This document shows positions 47,568-57,520 of a stretch of DNA of 64,000 nt, one piece after another. The stretch's first letter is position 1. The number at the start of each line of letters is the position of its first letter. The translations under genes were made by a program, and so were the position numbers. Under the pieces are notes generated by a model. It did not search any database, was not told the origin of the DNA, and saw only the letters and a program-made list of their open reading frames with translations. Source of the DNA: Ensifer adhaerens (GTDB lineage: Bacteria > Pseudomonadota > Alphaproteobacteria > Rhizobiales > Rhizobiaceae); the NCBI RefSeq assembly GCF_013283195.1, contig NZ_JABEKT010000001.1, positions 406,695-470,694 of the forward strand, in the 5' to 3' direction.

Positions 47568-49571
47568 TTGACGTCCCATTTTCTTCTCGGCATCGATACC
47601 GGCGGAACCTACACCGACGCGGTCCTCTTCAGCGAAACGGCGGGTGTGGTCGCCAAGGCAAAGGCGCTGACCACGCGCCACGATCTGGCCGTCGGGATTT
47701 CCGGCGCGGTCGAGCAGGTGTTGCAGAAGGCGGATGTTCCGGCCTCTGCCATCAGCCTCGTGTCGCTGTCGACCACGCTTGCCACCAACGCGCTGGTCGA
47801 GGGCCAGGGCGGTCGTGCCGGCTTGGTCATGATCGGCTTCGGCCCCGAAGATTTGAAGCGCGACGGGCTGCAGGATGCGCTCGGCTCCGATCCGGTGATC
47901 TTCCTGCCCGGCGGGCATAACGTTCACGGCGGCGAGACGCCGCTCGACATGAGCGCGCTTGACGAAGCCCTGCCGGTCCTGGCCGAACAGGTGTCCTCCT
48001 TTGCGATCGCCGGTTATTTCGCCGTGCGCAATCCCGCCCATGAACAGCGCGTGCGCGACCGCATCCGCGAAGTCTCGCATCTGCCGGTAACCTGCAGCCA
48101 CGAGCTTTCGTCCAAGCTCGGCGGCCCGCGCCGGGCGCTGACGACGCTTCTGAACGCCCGTCTCGTCTCGATGATCGATCGGCTGATCGGCTCCTGCGAG
48201 GGCTTTTTGAAGTCCCGCGGCATCGATGTGCCGATGATGGTGGTGCGCGGCGATGGCGCCCTGATTTCCGCCGAAGAGGCAAGGCTCCGGCCGATAGAGA
48301 CGATCCTTTCCGGACCCGCGGCCAGCCTCGTCGGCGCGCGGCACCTGACCGGCCTCGACAATGCTGTCGTGTCTGATATCGGCGGTACCACGACCGACGT
48401 CGCGGTGCTCGACCGCGGCCGCCCTCGGCTTGACGCTGAAGGTGCGGTTGTCGGCGGTTTCCGCACCATGGTCGAAGCGGTGGCGATGCGCACCTATGGC
48501 CTTGGCGGCGATTCGGAGGTTCGCATCAACGATCGTGGTTTGAAGGCTAAGATCGATCTCGGGCCCCGGCGGCTGATGCCGCTCAGCCTTGCCGCCGCGC
48601 TCCATGGCGATGCGGTGCTTTCGGTGTTGGAAAAGCAGCTGCGGGCGCAACATGCCGGTCGCAACAATGGCCGGCTTGCGGTTCGCACCGGCCTACCCGA
48701 ACACTTGGCAAGCGGCCTGCAGCCTCAGGAGCAGGCGCTCTACGAGCGTATCGGAGCCTCGCCGATCTCGCTTGAGAACCTTTTGACGTCGACGCCGCAG
48801 CGCGCCACCCTAGACCGACTGGTGGCGCGCGGCCTGGTGCATATCTGCGGGTTGACGCCATCAGATGCCATGCATGTGCTCGGCCGCCAGTCGCAGTGGA
48901 GCGCCGAAGCTGCGCGTCTCGGCATCGAACTGGCGGCGCGTACCCGCGACGGCTCAGGCCAGCCGATCGCCGCGTCTGCCGAGGCAATGGCCGAAATGAT
49001 CGTCGATCGTGTCACACGGCAGTCTTCCGAAGTCATCCTGCAGGCCTGCCTTGGCGAGGATGGGGCAGGGGCCATCGACCCGGCGGTCTCGCAGGCGGTC
49101 GACCGTGCGCTGACGCGGGCGCCGGGCATCGTCCGGTTTTCGCTCGGCCTCGATCGCCCGCTCGTCGGCCTGGGCGCTTCGGCGCCGGTCTACTATCCAG
49201 CCATTGCCGATATGCTCGGCACGGACGCCGCGATCCCCAATGAAGCCGACGTCGCCAATGCCGTCGGTGCCGTCGTCGGCCAGGTCAGGGCATCGGTTAC
49301 GGTGTTCGTCACCGCGCCGGAAGAGGGCATCTTCATCGTCAACGGGGCAGGGGTGAGCGAACGTTTCCTCGATCAGGACCGGGCCTTTTCAGCCGCCCGC
49401 CGTCGCGCCGAGACGATGGCGCTGGAGGCAGCCCGCACCAACGGTGCCGACGAGCCGGTCTCGATGCTGCGCGAGGAAATCGATGCCCCCGAAGTCGAAG
49501 GAAGCCGCAAGCTGATCGAGGCCCGCTTCATCGCCCAGGCGAGTGGGCGGCCACGCATCGCCCATGGGTGA
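47568..49571 (+). CDS. Hydantoinase A/oxoprolinase-like protein
   Basis: 667 residues. The ATP-binding N-terminal domain has GIDTGGTYTDAV and the second phosphate loop SDIGGTTTDVAV, hallmarks of the HyuA/5-oxoprolinase family. The partner subunit HyuB is not in the window. The start appears to be a TTG at 47568: an in-frame stop lies 42 bp upstream and no ATG or GTG occurs between. The gene is divergent from the secreted-protein gene; its substrate is unknown. Confidence 0.8.
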   Translation: MTSHFLLGIDTGGTYTDAVLFSETAGVVAKAKALTTRHDLAVGISGAVEQVLQKADVPASAISLVSLSTTLATNALVEGQGGRAGLVMIGFGPEDLKRDGLQDALGSDPVIFLPGGHNVHGGETPLDMSALDEALPVLAEQVSSFAIAGYFAVRNPAHEQRVRDRIREVSHLPVTCSHELSSKLGGPRRALTTLLNARLVSMIDRLIGSCEGFLKSRGIDVPMMVVRGDGALISAEEARLRPIETILSGPAASLVGARHLTGLDNAVVSDIGGTTTDVAVLDRGRPRLDAEGAVVGGFRTMVEAVAMRTYGLGGDSEVRINDRGLKAKIDLGPRRLMPLSLAAALHGDAVLSVLEKQLRAQHAGRNNGRLAVRTGLPEHLASGLQPQEQALYERIGASPISLENLLTSTPQRATLDRLVARGLVHICGLTPSDAMHVLGRQSQWSAEAARLGIELAARTRDGSGQPIAASAEAMAEMIVDRVTRQSSEVILQACLGEDGAGAIDPAVSQAVDRALTRAPGIVRFSLGLDRPLVGLGASAPVYYPAIADMLGTDAAIPNEADVANAVGAVVGQVRASVTVFVTAPEEGIFIVNGAGVSERFLDQDRAFSAARRRAETMALEAARTNGADEPVSMLREEIDAPEVEGSRKLIEARFIAQASGRPRIAHG

Positions 49572-49686
49572 TCTTTTCCATTTTGGAAACAATTCTTCGC
49601 ATCCTTGCTGAATTGACAGGGAATGAATTGATGAGAAACTGCCGGCCTTTCACGCGCGCGAGTGGCCTGTTTCAAGGAGTAAGATA

Positions 49687-51858
49687 ATGGACCGCATTGA
49701 GAAGTTTGGTTTGAAGATCGATGCAGGTCTGCATGACTTTCTGGTGAAGGAGGCGATGCCCGGAACCGGCGTCGATGCCGAGCGGTTCTTTGCCGAATTG
49801 TCTAAGATCGTCCACGACCTTGCGCCGAAAAACCGCGCCTTGCTTGCCAAGCGCGACGACCTGCAGGCGAAGATCGACGCCTGGTATCGCGACAATGGCG
49901 CTCCGAACGACCTCGACGCCTACCAGGGCTTTCTGAAGGAAATCGGCTATCTGCTGCCGGAAGGCCCCGAATTCTCGGTTTCGACAGGCAACGTCGATCC
50001 GGAGATCGCGACGATCGCCGGCCCGCAGTTGGTCGTTCCCGTGATGAATGCCCGTTATGCCCTCAATGCTGCCAATGCGCGCTGGGGCTCGCTCTATGAT
50101 GCGCTCTACGGCACCGATGCCATTTCCGACGAGGACGGTGCGGAAAAGGGACGCGGTTATAACCCCAAGCGCGGTGCCAAGGTTATAGCCTGGGCGCGGG
50201 ACTTCCTCGACGCGAGCGCGCCGCTGGATAACGGCAGCTGGAAGGATGTTTCATCCCTGACGGTCGCTTCGGGCAGCCTCTCGGTGATGCTTGCGGGCGG
50301 TGCCAAGACCGCACTTCGCAATTCCACGCAGTTTGCCGGCTATGACGGTTCGGCTGACGCACCGTCGCAGATCGTTCTCCGGCACAACAATCTGCATGCC
50401 GTGGTCGTCCTCGATGCGACGACGCCGATCGGCAAGGACGATCCGGCGCATATTTCCGACGTCATTCTCGAATCGGCGATCACCACCATCATGGACTGCG
50501 AAGATTCGGTCGCCGCCGTCGATGCCGAGGACAAGGTCGTCGTCTATCGCAACTGGCTCGGCCTCATGAAGGGCGATCTCGAGGAAGAGGTCGTCAAGGG
50601 CGGCCGCAGCTTCACGCGCCGCCTCAATGCCGACCGCACCTACACGGCGCCCTCTGGTGGTGCGGTATCCTTGCCGGGCCGCTCGTTGATGCTGGTTCGC
50701 AATGTCGGCCACCTGATGACGAATCCGGCTATCCTTGATCGCGACGGCAACGAGGTGCCGGAAGGCATCATGGATGCGATGGCAACCGCGCTGATCGCTC
50801 TGCACGATATCGGCGACGGTGGCCGCCGCATGAACTCGCGCGAAGGTTCGATGTATGTCGTCAAGCCGAAGATGCACGGGCCGGAAGAAGTCGCCTTTGC
50901 CTGCGAGATCTTTTCTCGTGTCGAGACGGCGCTCGGCATGCCGGCCAACACCATGAAGATGGGCATCATGGACGAGGAGCGCCGCACCACGGTCAACCTC
51001 AAGGAATGCATTCGCGCCGCGCGCGAACGCGTCGTCTTCATCAACACCGGCTTCCTCGATCGCACCGGCGACGAGATCCATACCTCGATGGAAGCGGGCC
51101 CGATGATCCGCAAGGGCGACATGAAGCAGGCTGCATGGATCGCGGCCTACGAAAACTGGAACGTCGACATTGGCCTCGAATGCGGCCTTTCCGGTCACGC
51201 GCAGATCGGCAAGGGCATGTGGGCGATGCCCGACCTGATGGCAGCGATGCTGGAGCAGAAGATCGCCCACCCGAAGGCTGGCGCCAACACCGCCTGGGTT
51301 CCGTCGCCGACGGCTGCCACCCTGCATGCGACCCACTACCACCGGGTCAATGTTGCCGACGTCCAGGCTGGCCTGAAGAGCCGGGCACGCGCCAAGTTCA
51401 GCGATATCCTGTCGGTGCCGGTCGCAACCCGTCCGAACTGGACGCCGGAGGAAATCCAGCGCGAACTCGACAACAATGCGCAGGGTATTCTCGGTTACGT
51501 CGTTCGCTGGGTCGATCAAGGCGTCGGCTGCTCCAAGGTGCCCGATATCAACAATATCGGCCTGATGGAGGATCGCGCCACGCTGCGCATTTCCGCCCAG
51601 CACATGGCCAACTGGCTGCATCATGGCGTCGTCACGCAAGACCAGGTGGTTGAGACGATGAAGCGCATGGCCGCTGTCGTCGATGGCCAGAACGCCGATG
51701 ATCCGCAGTATGTCGCCATGGCCGGCAATTTTGACGGTTCGATCGCCTTCCAGGCGGCACTTGAGCTTGTCCTCAAGGGCCGCGAGCAGCCGAACGGTTA
51801 CACCGAACCGGTCCTGCACCGCCGTCGCCGCGAGCTGAAAGCCAAACTGGCGGCCTGA
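49687..51858 (+). CDS. glcB: Malate synthase G
   Basis: 723 residues, the monomeric G type. It condenses glyoxylate and acetyl-CoA to malate in the glyoxylate cycle. [28 protein letters not shown] (a Lys-Pro-Lys-Met-His-Gly block) and [16 protein letters not shown] are family signatures with the metal-binding acids. AAGGAG precedes the ATG. A hairpin overlaps its stop codon. Confidence 0.96.
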   Translation: MDRIEKFGLKIDAGLHDFLVKEAMPGTGVDAERFFAELSKIVHDLAPKNRALLAKRDDLQAKIDAWYRDNGAPNDLDAYQGFLKEIGYLLPEGPEFSVSTGNVDPEIATIAGPQLVVPVMNARYALNAANARWGSLYDALYGTDAISDEDGAEKGRGYNPKRGAKVIAWARDFLDASAPLDNGSWKDVSSLTVASGSLSVMLAGGAKTALRNSTQFAGYDGSADAPSQIVLRHNNLHAVVVLDATTPIGKDDPAHISDVILESAITTIMDCEDSVAAVDAEDKVVVYRNWLGLMKGDLEEEVVKGGRSFTRRLNADRTYTAPSGGAVSLPGRSLMLVRNVGHLMTNPAILDRDGNEVPEGIMDAMATALIALHDIGDGGRRMNSREGSMYVVKPKMHGPEEVAFACEIFSRVETALGMPANTMKMGIMDEERRTTVNLKECIRAARERVVFINTGFLDRTGDEIHTSMEAGPMIRKGDMKQAAWIAAYENWNVDIGLECGLSGHAQIGKGMWAMPDLMAAMLEQKIAHPKAGANTAWVPSPTAATLHATHYHRVNVADVQAGLKSRARAKFSDILSVPVATRPNWTPEEIQRELDNNAQGILGYVVRWVDQGVGCSKVPDINNIGLMEDRATLRISAQHMANWLHHGVVTQDQVVETMKRMAAVVDGQNADDPQYVAMAGNFDGSIAFQAALELVLKGREQPNGYTEPVLHRRRRELKAKLAA

Positions 51859-51868
51859 CCGGGCCGCC
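51849..51868 (+). repeat. Hairpin at the glcB stop codon
   Basis: GGCGGCC (51849-51855) pairs with GGCCGCC (51862-51868) around the stop codon. No T run follows, so it may only partly terminate or protect the mRNA end. Confidence 0.4.
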
Positions 51869-51890
51869 AGCTGAACTCATCGAGGGTGGG

Positions 51891-53828
51891 TCAGAACTCG
51901 GCCCAGCCTTCGGTGGCCAACGCCGTGTTTCCTTGCACCAGTGGCACAGCAGCTCGTCTTACGGCCGGGCGGGCATTGCTGTCAGCGTATTGATGGGCGC
52001 TAACGGTGCGCGGCGCGGCTCTGCGCGCTCCCGATTGGGGCGAGGTGCTGGTTTCGCCGGACAGTTGGAACCTGTCGATCAGGGCTCGAAGATTGCTGCC
52101 CTCCTGGGCAAGCGTCGCCGAAGCGGCATTTGCCTCCTCGACCATGGCGGCGTTGCGCTGCGTCACCTGGTCCATCTGGTTGACGGCCGTGTTGACCTCG
52201 GCCAACCCGACGGATTGTTCCCGCGCCGATGTGGCGATGGCCGCCATATGCTCGTTGATGGTGATGACGTGCGCCTCGATGGTCTTCAGGGCCTGGCCGG
52301 TATCGCGCACCAGCCGAACGCCGCTTTCCACCTCCGAGCTGGAGCTGCGAATCAGTTCCTTGATTTCCTTGGCGGCTTTTGCCGAGCGCTGCGCCAGCTC
52401 GCGCACTTCCTGCGCCACGACCGCAAAGCCCTTGCCGGCTTCACCCGCCCGAGCTGCCTCGACCCCGGCATTCAGCGCCAGCAGGTTGGTCTGGAAGGCG
52501 ATTTCGTCGATTACACCGATGATGCTGGAAATCTGGCTGGATGATTCTTCGATCCGCCGCATCGCCTCGACGGCATTTGCAACGACGACGGCAGACTGCG
52601 TCGCGCTGGTCTTTGCTTCGCCGGCGACATCACGGGCTTCCTCCGTCCGCCGCGAAGAATTGCTGACATTGGCGGTGATCTGGTCGAGTGCCGCGGCCGT
52701 TTCCTCCAGGGATGCTGCCTGCTGTTCCGTGCGCTTCGACAGGTCATCGGCGCTCTGGCTGATTTCGCGGGTTCCCAGGCCGATGTTGCCGGCACTGTCG
52801 GCGACTGCGAGCATGGCATCGTTGAGCTGCCCGGCTGCCTTGTTGAGGTCGTGACGCAATTGCTCGAATTCGGCGGAGAACGGCTCGTCCAACCGGACGG
52901 CAAGATCGCCGTCGGCCAGCCGCTGCAAGCCTGTCGCAAGACCTGATGTCGCCTGGACCAGCCTCTGCTGCGCGGCCCGTTCGGCCTCCGCCTGCATTCT
53001 CGTGCGTTCGGCTTCGCCGTTGCGGCGGCTCTCTTCGGCTTCCGCCTGCAGGCGAAGGTTGGATCGGGCGGCTTCCCGGAACGACTGGATGGCGCGGGCC
53101 ATCTCGGCGATCTCGTCCTTGCCGGTCACCGCAGTGCCGTCATCGTCGAGATGGCCGTCGATGAGTTTGCGCATCGCGCCGATCTGTCGGCCGAGTGGGC
53201 CGATCACACCACGTGAAACAACAAGATACGTTCCGGCGGCCAGTACGAGGACGAGAAGGATGATGCCGATGCTGAGCACCCGCACCGTCTCGAACTCACG
53301 GTGCTGTGCCTGAAAGACCTCATCCGACAAGTGAACTTGCAGGTCGGAAATCTCCGAAATGGTCTCGGTCAACGGATCGATGGTTTCGTAGAGCGTCGTC
53401 CGAACGAAGCCGTCGAGCGCAGCCGAATCACCCTCCGTCAGGATCCGGGTCAGCGTCGCGATCGAATCCATCGCGATCACCATCTGCTGCTTGGCGTTTG
53501 CGACAAGCTTATGTTCCTCCGGGGTCATCGAGGTCGCGACATAGGCGTCCCAATTGGCTGTTATCACCTGACGCGCGTTATTGACCGATGCGAGGCCGGT
53601 CTCCATCGTCTCGTTGCCGTTGCGCACCTTGTGCGCCGCATCGACGATGGACACGGCAAAAGCGTCCGACGTCGCCTTCAGATTCTTCAGCGGCACGATG
53701 CGGTCGGCATAAACAGCATCCATCGTTTCGCTGTTTTCGGCGAGCGCATGCTGGCTGTAGACGGCAATGCCGATCGCGATGAGTGACAACAGTGCGATCG
53801 CACTGAGGAGCTTGGTCTTGATCAGCAT
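51891..53828 (-). CDS. Methyl-accepting chemotaxis receptor with C-terminal CheR pentapeptide
   Basis: 645 residues. TM1 at about residues 5-25, a helical periplasmic domain of about 160 residues, TM2, HAMP, and a signalling domain with the conserved tip EVRELAQRSAKAAKEI. The C-terminus ends GWAEF, of the form xWxxF, the docking motif for the methyltransferase CheR in some receptors. The ATG at 53828 follows AAGGG; a 33-bp longer frame has no good site. The ligand is not readable. Confidence 0.92.
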   Translation of the reverse strand: MLIKTKLLSAIALLSLIAIGIAVYSQHALAENSETMDAVYADRIVPLKNLKATSDAFAVSIVDAAHKVRNGNETMETGLASVNNARQVITANWDAYVATSMTPEEHKLVANAKQQMVIAMDSIATLTRILTEGDSAALDGFVRTTLYETIDPLTETISEISDLQVHLSDEVFQAQHREFETVRVLSIGIILLVLVLAAGTYLVVSRGVIGPLGRQIGAMRKLIDGHLDDDGTAVTGKDEIAEMARAIQSFREAARSNLRLQAEAEESRRNGEAERTRMQAEAERAAQQRLVQATSGLATGLQRLADGDLAVRLDEPFSAEFEQLRHDLNKAAGQLNDAMLAVADSAGNIGLGTREISQSADDLSKRTEQQAASLEETAAALDQITANVSNSSRRTEEARDVAGEAKTSATQSAVVVANAVEAMRRIEESSSQISSIIGVIDEIAFQTNLLALNAGVEAARAGEAGKGFAVVAQEVRELAQRSAKAAKEIKELIRSSSSEVESGVRLVRDTGQALKTIEAHVITINEHMAAIATSAREQSVGLAEVNTAVNQMDQVTQRNAAMVEEANAASATLAQEGSNLRALIDRFQLSGETSTSPQSGARRAAPRTVSAHQYADSNARPAVRRAAVPLVQGNTALATEGWAEF

Positions 53829-54041
53829 GTCCGGTCCCTTGGTTAGGCATCTATCGGCCACACTTTTTATTTAATTAGATAATCCTTGCTTAATAACGTG
53901 CTGAAATTCCGGCCTTATTGCGCGTTTTTTGAACAAATCGTCGAGCCGGATTCAGATGGCGGCCACCCTGATTTGAAGTGCCTGAAGCAGAGCAACTCTG
54001 CGTATCAGGGCCGACGGAATATCGTCGGGATGTGCGGCCAA

Positions 54042-54071
54042 CAAAAAAAGCCGCCGAGGATCCCGGCGGCT
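54042..54071 (-). terminator. Terminator of the L,D-transpeptidase gene
   Basis: On the minus strand AGCCGCCG (54071-54064) pairs with CGGCGGCT (54056-54049) over a 7-nt loop, followed by seven T residues. Confidence 0.92.
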
Positions 54072-54096
54072 CTGATCGCATGATTGAGGTTGTGTC

Positions 54097-54786
54097 TTAC
54101 TGCTGAACGACCACGCGTGCGTTCTTGCCTGGACGGACCCGCGAATAGAGATCGATAATGTCCTGGTTCATCAGGCGGATGCAGCCGGACGAAGCGGCCG
54201 TGCCGATCGACGACCACTCCGGCGTGCCATGCAGGCGGAACAGGGTGTCCTTGCCCTGGTCGTTGAAGAGATAGAGTGCGCGCGCGCCGAGCGGGTTCTT
54301 CAGGCCCGGGCCCATGCCTGCCTCGACGTACTTGGCCACTTCCGGCTTGCGCTCCGCCATTTCCTTCGGCGGGTGCCACATCGGCCATTCCTGCTTCCAG
54401 GCGATATAGGCTTCGCCTTCCCAAGCAAAGCCCGCCTTGCCGACGCCGATACCGTAGCGAACAGCCTTGCCGCCAGGCAGCACGTAGTAGAGGAAACGGT
54501 TTGGGGTGTTCACAACGATCGTGCCGGGGCGCTCGCTCGTCGAATAGTCGACGATCTGGCGATGGAAACGATTTTCGACCCTGTTGATCGGAACGGCCGG
54601 AAGCGCATAGCCGTGATCCTCAACTGCGCCATAATCACCCGAAAAGATCTGGTTAGAAGCGACCTGTTCCGCAACGGGAGCAGGCTCGCCGCCAGCCGTC
54701 TCGGACTTGGTCGAAGTTGTCGAGCAGCCGGCCACGGCGAGTGTCGCCGCCAGGCTGCACAGGAGGAAGGCATTGCGGAAGCGCAT
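54097..54786 (-). CDS. L,D-transpeptidase lipoprotein (YkuD domain)
   Basis: 229 residues. The lipobox LAVAGC at about residues 16-21 marks a lipoprotein. The YkuD catalytic block is HGTPEWSSIG followed by SSGCIRLMNQD with the nucleophile cysteine. Such enzymes cross-link peptidoglycan or attach lipoproteins to it. The gene stands alone with its own strong terminator. Confidence 0.92.
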   Translation of the reverse strand: MRFRNAFLLCSLAATLAVAGCSTTSTKSETAGGEPAPVAEQVASNQIFSGDYGAVEDHGYALPAVPINRVENRFHRQIVDYSTSERPGTIVVNTPNRFLYYVLPGGKAVRYGIGVGKAGFAWEGEAYIAWKQEWPMWHPPKEMAERKPEVAKYVEAGMGPGLKNPLGARALYLFNDQGKDTLFRLHGTPEWSSIGTAASSGCIRLMNQDIIDLYSRVRPGKNARVVVQQ

Positions 54787-54860
54787 AGGAGTCTCTTAAA
54801 TAAGAAGCGAAGAAAAACTGGGTCGGCCCGACCGTCAGTGACTCCGGTTATTTTCGATTA

Positions 54861-54891
54861 GTTGCCGCTATGCAAGGGATTGCGCGGCAAC
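54861..54891 (+). repeat. Inverted repeat upstream of mmcB
   Basis: GTTGCCGC (54861-54868) and GCGGCAAC (54884-54891) enclose a 15-nt loop, about 80 bp before mmcB. Possible hairpin or operator; no LexA-type GTTC-N7-GTTC was seen here. Confidence 0.35.
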
Positions 54892-54968
54892 AAGGCGGCG
54901 GGAAAGTGTAAATTCCGTGACGCTGGCTTTTTTGCAACAAAAGCGGTGACGCATGCGAGTCTAGGCGT

Positions 54969-55508
54969 ATGACAATTCTCTCTATCCATGGCGACAACCC
55001 TCTCGTCGACGGCCGGCAATCGAATCGCGCGCTCATGGTGCGCCGCGGAGTCCAGCGACTTTTCGCCGAACTTCGGCACTCGGTGCTGCCCGAACTCACG
55101 CTCGCCAGCGGCCGCCGCGCCGATCTCATTTCTTTGTCGGTAAAGGGCGAAATCTGGATCGTCGAGATCAAGACGTCGATCGAGGATTTCCGTGTCGATC
55201 GCAAATGGCCCGACTATCGGCAGCACTGCGACCGGCTGTTCTTCGCCACCCATGGCGAAGTCCCGCTCGATATCTTTCCTGAGGACTGCGGTTTGCTGCT
55301 GTCGGATGGCTACGATGGACACATCATCCGCGAAGCACCGGAACATCGGCTGGCGCCGGCCACCCGCAAATCGGTGCTGCAGCTCTTTGCCCGCACCGCC
55401 GCGCAGCGGTTGATGCTGGCGGAGTGGGCTGCCGAGCGCAATGGCGAACTCGGCAACTCCATTCGCGATATCGTTTCCGGCTCCCGTGACGGGTCCGCCG
55501 AAGGCTGA
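54969..55508 (+). CDS. mmcB: MmcB-family DNA repair nuclease
   Basis: 179 residues. A PD-(D/E)xK-type nuclease core is visible as RRADLISLSVKG and WIVEIKTSIEDF. MmcB in Caulobacter is needed for resistance to mitomycin C. The next gene, actR, runs in the opposite direction and the two stop codons abut with no base between. Confidence 0.82.
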   Translation: MTILSIHGDNPLVDGRQSNRALMVRRGVQRLFAELRHSVLPELTLASGRRADLISLSVKGEIWIVEIKTSIEDFRVDRKWPDYRQHCDRLFFATHGEVPLDIFPEDCGLLLSDGYDGHIIREAPEHRLAPATRKSVLQLFARTAAQRLMLAEWAAERNGELGNSIRDIVSGSRDGSAEG

Positions 55509-56093
55509 TTATTTTGGCGCGCGCTTGGCCAGGATGCGTTGAAGGGTCCGGCGATGCATGTTGAGCCGACGCGCCGTCTCCGACACATTGCGCTCGCACA
55601 TCTCGTAGACACGCTGAATATGTTCCCACCGTACCCGGTCGGCCGACATCGGGTTTTCTGGTGGCTCCACCCGTTCGCCCTGGCGCTGCACCAGTGCCGC
55701 GAAAATGTCGTCGGCGTCGGCCGGCTTGGCAAGGTAATCGACCGCTCCGAGCTTAACGGCATTCACGGCCGTTGCGATGTTGCCGTAGCCGGTCAGCATG
55801 ATCATGCGGGTGTCGTCGCGGCGGCTGCGGATCGCCTCGATCACGTCGAGACCGCTGCCGTCGCCCAGCCTCAGATCGATGACGGCGTATTTCGGCGGGT
55901 TGCCCTTTGCCTTGGCGATGCCTTCTGCAACGGACTCGGCGATATCGACGGTGAAGCCGCGCGCTTCCATGGCGCGGGCGAGGCGTCGAAGGAACGGGGC
56001 GTCATCGTCGACGAGCAGCAACGTTCTGTCCGGTCCGATCAGTTCGGCGTCCTGGGCATGCGTGCTGGGCGATGCTGTCGATTTTTCGGTCAT
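55509..56093 (-). CDS. actR: Response regulator ActR (RegA/PrrA family)
   Basis: 194 residues. The receiver has Asp73 (YAVIDLRLGDG) with a DD pair upstream and lysine in LAKPADADD. The C-terminal Fis-type helix-turn-helix (NVSETARRLNMHRRTLQRIL) is that of the RegA/PrrA/ActR group, which controls redox, carbon fixation and acid tolerance genes. It is encoded 83 bp after actS. Confidence 0.95.
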   Translation of the reverse strand: MTEKSTASPSTHAQDAELIGPDRTLLLVDDDAPFLRRLARAMEARGFTVDIAESVAEGIAKAKGNPPKYAVIDLRLGDGSGLDVIEAIRSRRDDTRMIMLTGYGNIATAVNAVKLGAVDYLAKPADADDIFAALVQRQGERVEPPENPMSADRVRWEHIQRVYEMCERNVSETARRLNMHRRTLQRILAKRAPK

Positions 56094-56176
56094 TCTCGCA
56101 ATCCTTGGGCGAAAATCGGGACATTTTCGCCGAGATTATAGGTTTCCTGTCACGCGGTTCAATAAACTGCCAAACG

Positions 56177-57508
56177 TCATTTCGCCAGTTTCGTATCCAT
56201 CAGTGCACGCGGCCATTCGACGCTGACCTTGGCGCCGGGTCGATCCGCGCCGCCGTTCTCGAAGCGCAGCCGCGCGCCGGAGCGTTCAAGCAGCGTCTTG
56301 GCGATGAACAGGCCGAGCCCCAGGCCGCCGGCGCTGTCGTCCTTTTGCCGCCGCGTGACATAGGGCTCGCCGATGCGCATCAGGATATCGGGGGCAAAAC
56401 CGTCGCCATCATCGGCAATCGTCACCTTGACGTATTCAGCCGTGTGCTCGACGGTCACCGTCACCTGCTTCTTGGCATAGTCGACCGCATTTTCGAGCAG
56501 ATTGCCGAGCCCGTACAGAATGCCGGCGTTGCGGTTGCCGACCGGCTCGGATGCCTTGTCGCCCTTTTCGACCAGGTTGATGTGAATGCCGAACTCGCGG
56601 TGCGGCGCCATCACTTCTTCCACCAGCGAGGAGAGCGGCAAGAGCCGCATATGTTCTTCGCTCTCGGAGGACAGCGTCGTCAGTCGCTTGAGAATGTCGC
56701 GGCATCGCTCGCTCTGGCTGCGCAATAGGTGCACGTCCTCGCCGAAGCGGGGATCATCGCCGAGTTCGCGTTCCATTTCCTTGGCGACGACGCTGATCGT
56801 GGCAAGCGGCGTGCCGAGTTCATGGGCGGCGGCCGCCGCCAGGCCATCGAGCTGCGAAAGGTGCTTTTCACGCTGCAGTACCAGTTCGGTCGCCGTCAGC
56901 GCCTCCGACAGTTCGCTCGCTTCCAGCGAGACGCGATAGGTATAGAAGGCGGCAAAGGCCGTCATCGACACGATCGCAAACCAGATGCCGGCCGTCAGCA
57001 CCCGGGGCATCAACAGGAGCGTTCCCGGATACCAGGGCAGCGGGAAGGGCGAGAAGGCGAGGGCCGTCACACCGATCACTGCGAGCCCGGCAAGCACGAT
57101 GCTGTGCGGTTTCGGCTGCGAGGCGGAGGAAATGATGACGGGCACGCACAGCAGCGGCGCAAACGGATTGGCAAGCCCGCCGGTGATGAACAGCAGGCCC
57201 GTCAACTGCGCCAGATCGAGCCCGAGGAGCGCGAAGGCGGCCGGCGGCCGCAACCGATGCGTCGGCGGAAAGCGCAGCGTGAGATAGGTATTGACCAGCG
57301 CCAGGGTGGCAATCAGCACCAGGCACAAAAGGAGGGGCAGCGGAAACTGCAGCCACAACGTCGTGATGATGACAGCGATCGACTGCCCGCCGACCGCAAG
57401 CCAGCGAAGGCGGATGAGCGTCTGCAACCGCAGGCTTCTGTTGGAAGTCGGATCATTGTGTTCCATCGCCACTGCCGTCATGCCTGCTCTTGTTCCTAAA
57501 GGTCCCAT
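56177..57508 (-). CDS. actS: Redox sensor histidine kinase ActS (RegB/PrrB family)
   Basis: 443 residues, six N-terminal membrane spans. GGLANPF at 110-116 is the quinone-binding heptapeptide of RegB. His229 lies in AAAAAHELGTPLATI, and Cys269 (SERCRDIL) is 40 residues further on, the exact spacing of the redox cysteine in RegB. The ATG at 57508 follows GAGG; in-frame alternatives at 57481 and 57466 are possible. It is 12 bp downstream of hrpB. Confidence 0.94.
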   Translation of the reverse strand: MGPLGTRAGMTAVAMEHNDPTSNRSLRLQTLIRLRWLAVGGQSIAVIITTLWLQFPLPLLLCLVLIATLALVNTYLTLRFPPTHRLRPPAAFALLGLDLAQLTGLLFITGGLANPFAPLLCVPVIISSASQPKPHSIVLAGLAVIGVTALAFSPFPLPWYPGTLLLMPRVLTAGIWFAIVSMTAFAAFYTYRVSLEASELSEALTATELVLQREKHLSQLDGLAAAAAHELGTPLATISVVAKEMERELGDDPRFGEDVHLLRSQSERCRDILKRLTTLSSESEEHMRLLPLSSLVEEVMAPHREFGIHINLVEKGDKASEPVGNRNAGILYGLGNLLENAVDYAKKQVTVTVEHTAEYVKVTIADDGDGFAPDILMRIGEPYVTRRQKDDSAGGLGLGLFIAKTLLERSGARLRFENGGADRPGAKVSVEWPRALMDTKLAK

Positions 57509-57520
57509 GGGGGTGTTGCC

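Noticed and set aside
53205..53220. parS-like half site in the chemoreceptor gene
   Set aside because: Only one half (CACGTGAAACA) matches; the other half is poor, giving 11 of 16. It is explained by coding sequence.
54787..54968. LexA box upstream of mmcB
   Set aside because: mmcB is SOS-linked in Caulobacter, but I found no GTTC-N7-GTTC in this region.
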